Under the pieces are notes generated by a model, which saw only the letters and a program-made list of their open reading frames with translations, was not told the origin of the DNA and made no database searches. From an uncultured Alphaproteobacteria bacterium (GTDB lineage: Bacteria; Pseudomonadota; Alphaproteobacteria; Minwuiales; Minwuiaceae): DNA of 12,811 bases. Shown here piece after piece: positions 7,561 to 12,811 of this stretch (position 1 is the first letter of the stretch; every line of letters starts with the position of its first letter). The position numbers were made by a program, and so were the translations under genes. Location: positions 1-12,811 of the forward strand of contig CAJYBQ010000050.1 in assembly GCA_913064755.1 (NCBI GenBank), in the 5' to 3' direction.

Positions 7561-7588
7561 GTGGATCGTCAGCCGCTTCGACGACCAC
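7561..7588 (-). other. Imperfect hairpin in the corA leader
   Basis: GTGGATCGTC (7561-7570) pairs with GACGACCAC (7580-7588) with one bulged base and a 9-nt loop. It lies about 45-72 nt upstream of the corA ATG, so it would be in the corA 5' leader if transcription starts upstream. It does not resemble a known Mg2+ riboswitch and could be chance in GC-rich DNA. Confidence 0.25.
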
Positions 7589-7624
7589 TTCGCCCGTACG
7601 CCTTCCTCCGCCCCCGCTCGATCC

Positions 7625-7639
7625 CGGCGGAAACCGCCG
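7625..7639 (-). terminator. GC-rich hairpin directly after ackA, possible terminator
   Basis: Two bases after the ackA stop codon, on the minus strand, comes CGGCGG-TTT-CCGCCG, a perfect six-pair stem with a three-base loop. The position is ideal for ending the phaC-pta-ackA transcript. No T-run follows, so it may work with Rho or only protect the 3' end. Confidence 0.45.
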
Positions 7640-7641
7640 TT

Positions 7642-8835
7642 CTAGCGTCTGCCGGTCACGCCCAGGGCATGCGTCGCGCGGGCGATGACGCCTTCCTCAT
7701 CCGTCGGCACGACCAGGACATCCACCCGCGACGCCGCGGTGCTGATGCGCGTGGCGTGCCGCTCGTTCGCCGCCGGATCAAGCGTGACCCCGAGCCAGCC
7801 GAGCCGGGCGCAGATTGCCCCCCGGACCCTGGCGGAGTTCTCCCCGATACCGGCGGTGAAGACGATGGCATCCAGCCCCGCGATCGAGGTGGCAAGAGCG
7901 CCGACCTCCCAGGCCGCGCGATAGGCGAAGAGGTCCAGCGCCTCCGCTGCCTCCGGGGCGTCGCTGGCCTCCAGCACCCTGACGTCGTTGCTGATTCCCG
8001 AAACGCCCAGCAGGCCGGATTCCTCGTAGAGCAGGTGCTTGACGGCGTCGACCGTCATGCCCCTTTCCTCCACCAGGTGAAGCAGGACACCGGGATCGAT
8101 GGCACCGCTGCGCCGGCCCATCATCAACCCGTCCAGCGCGGTCAGCCCCATGCTGGTGGCGACACTGCGGCGCCCCCGCATCGCGCACATGCTCGCGCCG
8201 TTGCCGAGATGCGCCGCGATCACGCGCCCCTCCGCCCGGTCGCCGAGATGCTGCGGCAGGGTGCTGGCGATGTAGTCGTAGGAAAGCCCGTGAAACCCGT
8301 AGCGGATGATGCCCGCCTCCGTCAGGGCGCGGGGCAGGGCGAACATCTGCGCCATGCGATCCTGGGTGCGGTGGAAGCTGGTATCGAAACAGGCGACCTG
8401 GGCCAGGCCCGGCACGCGCGCGGCCACGGAGCGGATGGCCGCCAGGTTGTGCGGTTGATGCAGCGGCGCCAGCGGCACGAGGTCATCAAGCTCCGCCAGC
8501 AGCGCGTCGGTGACCCGCGCCGGCCCGGTGCGGCCGGTGCCCCCATGCACCACCCGATGCCCGGCAGCGGTGACGGAAACGCCGCCCTGGTGGCCGTCCA
8601 GCCAGTCGAGCAGCACCGAGATCAGGGCATCGTGCGACGCCCCGGGATCAAGCTGGATCAGGTCATCCTGCGGCAGGGGACGGCCCGTTTCATCGCGCGC
8701 CGAGAGCACCGGATCGGACCCGATGCCGACGATCTTGCCGCGCAGGAACGGCGACGGTGCACCCGCTTCGTTCGGGTAGACCGCGAACTTGAGGCTCGAC
8801 GAACCCGCGTTCAGGACAAGGATGGCGTCGGTCAT
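7642..8835 (-). CDS. ackA: Acetate kinase
   Basis: Acetate kinase interconverts acetyl phosphate + ADP with acetate + ATP (cytoplasm). The 397-residue length is standard. The family signature LNAGSSSLKF is at 8-17. Residues matching the known active site are present: R94 (GHRVVHGG), D151 (CFDTSFHRT), H182 (RYGFHGLS), the GRRSG arginines 241-242 and the DEEGVIA glutamates near 380. The ribose/phosphate loops HLGNGAS (209-215) and FTAGIGENS (326-334) are intact. The ATG overlaps the stop of the upstream pta gene by 4 nt (ATGA), so the two are very likely translationally coupled and act in sequence. Butyrate kinase is a less likely reading, because those are usually about 355 residues. Confidence 0.95.
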   Translation of the reverse strand: MTDAILVLNAGSSSLKFAVYPNEAGAPSPFLRGKIVGIGSDPVLSARDETGRPLPQDDLIQLDPGASHDALISVLLDWLDGHQGGVSVTAAGHRVVHGGTGRTGPARVTDALLAELDDLVPLAPLHQPHNLAAIRSVAARVPGLAQVACFDTSFHRTQDRMAQMFALPRALTEAGIIRYGFHGLSYDYIASTLPQHLGDRAEGRVIAAHLGNGASMCAMRGRRSVATSMGLTALDGLMMGRRSGAIDPGVLLHLVEERGMTVDAVKHLLYEESGLLGVSGISNDVRVLEASDAPEAAEALDLFAYRAAWEVGALATSIAGLDAIVFTAGIGENSARVRGAICARLGWLGVTLDPAANERHATRISTAASRVDVLVVPTDEEGVIARATHALGVTGRR

Positions 8836-10259
8836 GATCCACCCGGCGTGCGGTGACTGATGAACAATTGCGCCAGTGCACAGGATGCCAGCCGCGATAT
8901 CGGGCTGTCGGCGCGGCTGGTCAGGATGATCGGCACCCGCGCCCCGAGCACGATGCCCGCGGCATCGGCCCCGGCCAGGTAGATCAGTTGCTTGGCCATC
9001 ATGTTCGCGGCCTCGAGCTCCGGCGCGACCAGGATGTCGGCATTGCCCGCGACATCCGACACGATGCCCTTCGTCGCCACGGAGGCCGGTGAAATGGCGT
9101 TGTCGAAGGCCAGCGGGCCGTCGATCAGCCCCCCGGTGATCTGGCCCCGGTCGGCCATCTTGCAGAGCGCGGCCGCGTCGAGCGTCGAGATCATCCTGGG
9201 ATTGACCGTCTCGACCGCGGAAAGCACCGCCACCCGGGGCTGGTCGGTACCGAGCGCGTGCGCCAGGTCGATGGCGTTCTGCACGATGTCGCGCTTGGCG
9301 GCCAGGTCCGGCGCGATGTTGATCGCCGCATCCGTGATCAGCAGCGGCTTGGGATAGGTCGGCACGTCGAGCATGTAGACATGGCTCATCCGCCGCTCGG
9401 TCCTGAGGCCGTGTGCCGTGTCGACGACGGCATCCATCAGTTCGTCCGTATGCAGCGCGCCCTTCATGATCGCGACCACCTTGCCGGCCCTGACGAGGGC
9501 CACGCCCGCTTCCGCCGCGGCATGGCTGTGCGGTGTATCAACGATCTCGAGACCCTCGAGGCTCTCTTCCGCCGCCTGCGCCGCGGCCTCGATCTTGGCC
9601 CGTGGCCCGACCAGCACCGGCACGATCATGCCCTGCCTGGCGGCTTCGAGCGCGCCCTTGATCGACAGGTCATCGCAGGGATGCACCACCGCGGTCCGCA
9701 CCGGATCCAGGTCACGGGTCGCCGCGATCAGCCGCGCATACTGCGCGCCCTGAACGTGCAGGTGCACCTCCGGCAGGACGACGCGCGGGCGGCGCACGCG
9801 TTCGCGCGGCGCGATCACCCTGGCTTCGCCTTCGATCACCATCTCGCCATGCTGGTTGAGGCAGGTGCAGGCCAGCACCAACTGGCCGTCATCATGCTTC
9901 TCCGTCACCTCCACGCGCACCGTGACCGTGTCCCCCAGCCCCACCGGCCCGGCGAACCGCAGGGTCTGGTCGAGATAGACCGTGCCGGGACCGGGCAGTT
10001 CGGTGCCGAGCACGGCAGAGATCAGCGCACCGCCCCACATGCCATGGGCAATCACGCCGTGGAACATGTCGGTCCGGGCATAGGCGGCATCGACATGGGC
10101 GGGGTTCACATCGCCCGACATCACGGCGAACAGCTCGATGTCCCGGGGCCTCAGCGTGCGGGTCAGCTCGGCGCTCTCGCCGACGCGGATCTCGTCGAAC
10201 GTCCTGTTCTCGATGTATTTCAGCGGTGCAGCAACATCGCTGGCTTCAGGCGCGGACAT
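8832..10259 (-). CDS. pta: MaoC-domain / phosphate acetyl(butyryl)transferase fusion
   Basis: The 475-residue fusion has two parts. Residues about 15-150 form a MaoC-like hot-dog domain with the (R)-specific enoyl-CoA hydratase signature SGDVNPAH; D50 and H55 have the same five-residue spacing as the PhaJ catalytic pair. Residues about 165-475 are a phosphate acetyl/butyryltransferase, with HPCDDLSIKGALEAA, LIDGPLAFDNA and APELEAANMMAKQL. The transferase converts acyl-CoA + phosphate to acyl phosphate + CoA, feeding the kinase encoded next with a 4-nt overlap. ATG codons at 10292, 10289, 10271 and 10259 are all in frame. I chose 10259 because only it has GGAG at good spacing and it leads straight into the domain. 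It sits 93 bp after phaC. Similar hydratase/transferase fusions are annotated in other alphaproteobacteria. Whether the substrate is acetyl- or butyryl-CoA is not decided by sequence. Confidence 0.9.
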   Translation of the reverse strand: MSAPEASDVAAPLKYIENRTFDEIRVGESAELTRTLRPRDIELFAVMSGDVNPAHVDAAYARTDMFHGVIAHGMWGGALISAVLGTELPGPGTVYLDQTLRFAGPVGLGDTVTVRVEVTEKHDDGQLVLACTCLNQHGEMVIEGEARVIAPRERVRRPRVVLPEVHLHVQGAQYARLIAATRDLDPVRTAVVHPCDDLSIKGALEAARQGMIVPVLVGPRAKIEAAAQAAEESLEGLEIVDTPHSHAAAEAGVALVRAGKVVAIMKGALHTDELMDAVVDTAHGLRTERRMSHVYMLDVPTYPKPLLITDAAINIAPDLAAKRDIVQNAIDLAHALGTDQPRVAVLSAVETVNPRMISTLDAAALCKMADRGQITGGLIDGPLAFDNAISPASVATKGIVSDVAGNADILVAPELEAANMMAKQLIYLAGADAAGIVLGARVPIILTSRADSPISRLASCALAQLFISHRTPGGS

Positions 10260-10265
10260 GGAATT

Positions 10266-10269
10266 CTCC
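10266..10269 (-). promoter_or_regulatory. Ribosome binding site deciding the pta start
   Basis: GGAG on the minus strand lies 6 nt before the ATG at 10259. The alternative ATGs at 10292, 10289 and 10271 have no comparable site. Confidence 0.6.
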
Positions 10270-10340
10270 ATCAACAAGGGCAGTATCATCACCGCGAAGG
10301 TGCCAAGGGCCGAACGCGACCGCCCGGGGGCGCTTTTCAG

Positions 10341-10365
10341 CCTGCAGCCGCTTCATGGCTGCAGG
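10341..10365 (-). other. Hairpin across the phaC stop codon
   Basis: CCTGCAGCC (10341-10349) and GGCTGCAGG (10357-10365) form a perfect nine-pair stem with a seven-base loop. One arm covers the last codons of phaC and its TGA lies in the loop. No T-run follows on the minus strand, so it is not a typical intrinsic terminator. Within the operon it could stabilise the phaC message or set the ratio of phaC to pta-ackA. Confidence 0.45.
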
Positions 10366-12197
10366 ACGTAGGTGCCGGGCGCATCGCATACCGCCGTGTA
10401 CCGGCCGGAACGCGCACCCAGGGGTGGCGGTGCGACGCGCTGGCCCGAGCGCGCGGCCAGCCAGTCGGCCAGGGCCGTCCACCAGGACCCTTCCACCGGT
10501 TCGGTCCCGGCAACCCATTCGGAAGGATCGCGGTAGACTGCATCCGCCGGTGTCTCGGCGCTCCGGAAATGCCGGTGCCTGTGACCTGGCTCGGAAACGA
10601 TACCCGCATTGTGTCCGCCGCTGGCCAGCACGAATGTGACATCGGCATCGACCAGCAGGTGCAGCTTGTATACCGACCGCCAGGGCGCGACATGGTCGTC
10701 CTCCGTGCCGACGGCAAAGATCGGCGCCCGGATGTCGGAGACCGCAACAACATCCTTCCCGACATGGTATCGCCCCTCGGCCAGGTCATTGTGCAGGAAG
10801 AGCTGTCGCAGGTATTCCGAATGCATTCGCGCAGGCATCCGCGTCCCGTCCGCGTTCCAGGCCATCAGGTCGAAGGAACTGCCGCGGACGCCGAGCAGGT
10901 AGTCACGGATGGCCGGTGCCCAGACCAGGTCCCGTGCATGCAGCAATGCGAAGGTTCCGGCCCTCTGGTCGGCCGAGAGGTCGCCCGACGACGCCATCAT
11001 GTCCTCGATCAGCGTGACCTGTGAATCATTGATGAAAAGCCGCAATTCCCCGGCTTCCTTGAAATCGACCTGCGCGGCAAGCAGCGAGACCGAGGCCAGG
11101 CGCTTGTCCCCGTCGCGTGCCATCGCCGCCGCCGCGATGGCGAGAAGCGTGCCGCCGAGGCAATAGCCGAGGGCATGGAGCCGCGGCGCGTGCGTGATCG
11201 CCTGCAGCGCATCAATGGCGTCCATGATGCCGAGGCGGCGGTAGTCTTCCATGCCGAGGCCGCGATCTTCGGCATCCGGGTTCTTCCAGGACACGATGAA
11301 GACCGTGAATCCCTGTGCCACCAGGAACCGGACCAGCGAGTTCTCGGGCGACAGGTCCAGGATGTAGAACTTCATGATCCAGGACGGCACGATCAGGATC
11401 GGCTCCGGATGCACGGTCTCCGTTGTCGGTGCATATTGAATGAGTTCCACCAGGTCATTCCTGAACACGACCTTGCCGGGGGTGACGGCAAGATTGCGCC
11501 CCACCTCGAACTCCTGCGGTCCCTTCGGCGCCGGCGTTCCGTGCCGCCGGCCGATGTCATCGGCCAGGTTCCTCGCCCCGCGAAGCAGGTTCTGTCCCTT
11601 CTCCGCCCAGGTCGCGGAGATCACCTCCGGGTTGGTGACGGCGAAATTCGACGGTGCCAGCGTGTCGAGCAGCACGCCTGCCGTGAAGGCCAGCAGGTCT
11701 TCATGCTCTGTCGTCACCCCATGGATGCCCGTCGTCGCATCCTGCCACCACTGCCCGTTGCGCAGATGCGCCTGCCAGAGGACGTTGAAGGGATACCTGT
11801 CCCAGGCTTCATCGGCGAAACGCCGGTCCGGCGGAGCATCCGGATGCTCCGAATCCGGTGCGGCACCGAGCAACTGGCTCCAGAACGCCTGCGCATTGCG
11901 CATGGCCGATTCCATCAGCTGCATCTGCTTGCCGGGCGAAACACCAAGGTGGACGGCCCAGTCCGCCCAGGCCTCCGCCAGCACCGAGGGCGCAAGCCCG
12001 GATGTCGCCCTGGCCAGGTTGGCGTGGGCGATGCGGTCCATGGTCTCGTAGAATGTCTCGTTCGTGCCTGGGACCAGGGTGCCGGAAACCCGGGCCCCAA
12101 GGCCCTGGATCCCGGGCGCGGCTTCGGGCCGCGCGGGCGAACCGGCGCTGCCGGGTTTCCCGATCTCGGTGTCGATCTGCTTGTGCCGGTCCGGCAT
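10353..12197 (-). CDS. phaC: Class I poly(3-hydroxyalkanoate) synthase
   Basis: PHA synthase polymerises (R)-3-hydroxyacyl-CoA into storage polyester at the granule surface. The 614-residue length fits class I enzymes. The lipase-like box GYCLGG holds the catalytic cysteine C346. D501 in TEDDHVAPW and H529 in ASGGHNAGI complete the triad, and the D-to-H spacing of 28 equals that of the Cupriavidus necator enzyme. PSWIMKFYILDLSPENS (271-287) and FTVFIVSWKNPD (297-308) are further family motifs. The first 45 or so residues are low-complexity and rich in Gly, Pro and Ala. The start at 12197 has AAGGAA 5 nt upstream. It is the first gene of an apparent operon with pta and ackA; no phaA, phaB, phasin or depolymerase gene is in the window. 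An FNR-like box lies about 80 nt upstream of its start. Confidence 0.94.
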   Translation of the reverse strand: MPDRHKQIDTEIGKPGSAGSPARPEAAPGIQGLGARVSGTLVPGTNETFYETMDRIAHANLARATSGLAPSVLAEAWADWAVHLGVSPGKQMQLMESAMRNAQAFWSQLLGAAPDSEHPDAPPDRRFADEAWDRYPFNVLWQAHLRNGQWWQDATTGIHGVTTEHEDLLAFTAGVLLDTLAPSNFAVTNPEVISATWAEKGQNLLRGARNLADDIGRRHGTPAPKGPQEFEVGRNLAVTPGKVVFRNDLVELIQYAPTTETVHPEPILIVPSWIMKFYILDLSPENSLVRFLVAQGFTVFIVSWKNPDAEDRGLGMEDYRRLGIMDAIDALQAITHAPRLHALGYCLGGTLLAIAAAAMARDGDKRLASVSLLAAQVDFKEAGELRLFINDSQVTLIEDMMASSGDLSADQRAGTFALLHARDLVWAPAIRDYLLGVRGSSFDLMAWNADGTRMPARMHSEYLRQLFLHNDLAEGRYHVGKDVVAVSDIRAPIFAVGTEDDHVAPWRSVYKLHLLVDADVTFVLASGGHNAGIVSEPGHRHRHFRSAETPADAVYRDPSEWVAGTEPVEGSWWTALADWLAARSGQRVAPPPLGARSGRYTAVCDAPGTYVLQP

Positions 12198-12275
12198 GGC
12201 GTTTCCTTCAGCGCGCGGCCCCGGGTGCAGCGCCGCGTCATCGACGAAGACTAGAATACCGCGCGCGGGGTGATC

Positions 12276-12289
12276 TTGATCCAGATCAG
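12276..12289 (-). promoter_or_regulatory. FNR/FixK-type binding site upstream of phaC
   Basis: The site reads CTGATCTGGATCAA on the minus strand and matches the FNR/FixK consensus TTGAT-N4-ATCAA at nine of ten fixed positions. Its centre is about 85 nt upstream of the phaC ATG. A weak -10-like TAGTCT (12253-12248) lies 32 nt downstream of the centre, the spacing expected for a class II FNR-activated promoter (site at -41.5); TATTCT at 12258-12253 is an alternative with poorer spacing. FNR-family regulators act under low oxygen or with nitrogen oxides. The regulator is not encoded here. The match is visible; function is inferred. Confidence 0.5.
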
Positions 12290-12518
12290 TTCATGCGAAA
12301 ATGCCGCGCCGGCCCGCGAACCGCGCACCATCACCCCGGCTTCGGCACCAACCGGCTGTGCAGGCGAAAGGCATTCCTTCCAGGCAGTCCCCCGTCCATG
12401 CACGAAACACGGTGAACGCATTTTAACCAGGTTGCTTCACCACATCTTAAAACCGGCACCGGCATTCTTTGCCCAGCAAGAACTGCCGCATTCCCGACAT
12501 GGGACATGCATCCATGCC

Positions 12519-12524
12519 GAGGAG
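12519..12524 (+). promoter_or_regulatory. Ribosome binding site of the 48-aa gene
   Basis: GAGGAG lies 7 nt before the ATG at 12532. This is the strongest evidence that the short frame is translated, and it picks this ATG over the upstream in-frame one at 12469. Confidence 0.65.
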
Positions 12525-12531
12525 TCATGAA

Positions 12532-12678
12532 ATGGATTCGAACAAGTCGATCCCCCCCGAAGCCCTGACCGGAAGTCTGCGGGATTTCCGCGAGACCGGC
12601 GGTGCAGACATCCTGGGCTGGGTCGATCCGTTCTTCGACCGGCGGTACCTGCGGCGGCGGAACGAAATCTGGACGTAA
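12532..12678 (+). CDS. Small hypothetical protein, 48 residues
   Basis: I do not recognise this protein. It is soluble, with no signal peptide or membrane segment. It begins MDSNKSIPPEALTGSLRDF, has a central GGADILGWVDPFFD with several aromatic residues, and ends with a strongly basic RRYLRRRNE followed by IWT. The mixed aromatic and charged C-terminal half looks like a real folded or binding peptide rather than noise. A strong GAGGAG site with ideal spacing precedes it, and a perfect palindrome follows 3 nt after the stop. It is divergent from phaC and shares its upstream region, so it might be co-regulated by the FNR-like box. A role in PHA or redox metabolism would be a guess from position only. 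Confidence 0.55.
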   Translation: MDSNKSIPPEALTGSLRDFRETGGADILGWVDPFFDRRYLRRRNEIWT

Positions 12679-12681
12679 TCC

Positions 12682-12697
12682 CGGTCGACATCGACCG
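12682..12697. terminator. Palindrome after the 48-aa gene, possible terminator
   Basis: CGGTCGA-CA-TCGACCG is a perfect seven-pair inverted repeat starting 3 nt after the TAA at 12676-12678. It also lies just past the stop of the possible minus-strand frame ending at 12703, as a two-way terminator would. A pyrimidine-rich stretch rather than a T-run follows. Confidence 0.35.
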
Positions 12698-12702
12698 CCA
12701 CG

Positions 12703-12811
12703 TCATCCTCTTGCCGAGCGCTCGACGGCCCCCGCCAGCCGCTGTACGGCCGCAGCATCGCGTCGCCGGCCCATTTGTGCCTCGTGCCCCCTCACGCAGG
12801 CCCGCGACCCG
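12703..12811 (-). CDS. Possible 3' end of a minus-strand gene entering from the right edge
   Basis: Reading leftwards from the window edge, one minus-strand frame is open for 35 codons and stops with TGA at 12703-12705. Its end, GRRRDAAAVQRLAGAVER, looks like an amphipathic C-terminal helix with regular Ala, Leu and Arg. A palindrome follows the stop. I cannot name it, and another minus frame is also open here, so this is only a tentative partial gene. Confidence 0.25.
   Translation of the reverse strand, partial: GSRACVRGHEAQMGRRRDAAAVQRLAGAVERSARG

Larger units (their letters stand above)
12198..12531. promoter_or_regulatory. Divergent intergenic region between phaC and the 48-aa gene
   Basis: These 334 bp contain no convincing gene. 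They must hold the promoter of the phaC operon (leftward) and probably that of the small gene (rightward). Seen here: the FNR-like box at 12276-12289, a CCGCGCGCGG palindrome at 12259-12268, and AT-rich islands at 12418-12427 (CATTTTAACC) and 12443-12454 (CATCTTAAAACC), the most AT-rich spots on the phaC side of the small gene. The islands resemble each other and may mark a promoter for the small gene, but no clear -35/-10 pair was found. Confidence 0.5.

Noticed and set aside
7531..8856. Plus-strand open frame of 441 codons antisense to ackA
   Set aside because: It mirrors the whole acetate kinase gene and has shadow-like composition with no recognisable motif.
9258..11024. Plus-strand open frame of 588 codons antisense to pta and phaC
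   Set aside because: It crosses two well-supported genes, is rich in His, Arg, Gly and Pro as GC-rich shadow frames are, and shows no domain.
12198..12531. PHO box, as expected from the phosphate-regulated pta-ackA of Sinorhizobium
   Set aside because: No CTGTCAT-like direct repeats are present in this region by eye.

Overview
The window is GC-rich, densely coded DNA with strongly GC-biased third codon positions. Its gene content is a single-chain pyruvate carboxylase, a class I polyhydroxyalkanoate (PHA) synthase, a MaoC-phosphotransacetylase fusion and a Sec-exported metallo-beta-lactamase-fold protein. This fits a free-living alphaproteobacterium, perhaps of the Rhodospirillales; that placement is an inference from gene content and style. 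No insertion sequence, phage gene, CRISPR array or replication origin was seen.

Left part, plus strand (1-4391): a pyruvate carboxylase (pyc) gene whose biotin carboxylase and carboxyltransferase domains look intact. It is interrupted by an in-frame amber codon at 2942-2944, just before the biotin-carrier domain. The carrier domain continues in the same frame to 3493 with a good biotinylation motif. A secreted metal-dependent hydrolase of the UPF0173 type follows (3564-4391).

Middle: a biotin-dependent acyl-CoA carboxylase carboxyltransferase subunit on the minus strand (4418-5968) converges on the hydrolase gene. A single tRNA-Lys(CTT) with encoded CCA lies at 6176-6251. A CorA-type Mg2+ channel follows on the minus strand (6365-7516).

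Right part, minus strand: an apparent operon phaC (12197-10353) - maoC/pta fusion (10259-8832) - ackA (8835-7642), with pta and ackA overlapping by 4 nt. Together these proteins could send acetyl-CoA, or hydroxyacyl-CoA, either into storage polyester or through acyl phosphate to acid plus ATP. A near-consensus FNR/FixK-type box at 12276-12289 lies upstream of phaC and suggests microaerobic or anaerobic control. Divergent to the operon is a 48-residue protein of unknown function with a strong ribosome binding site (12532-12678). The end of a possible minus-strand gene enters from the right edge.

The theme is central carbon flux at the acetyl-CoA/pyruvate node: anaplerosis (pyc), acyl-CoA carboxylation, PHA storage and acetate formation. 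The points most worth checking are the amber-split pyruvate carboxylase, the FNR-like box over the phaC-pta-ackA operon, and the apparently intact (R)-hydratase active site in the Pta fusion.
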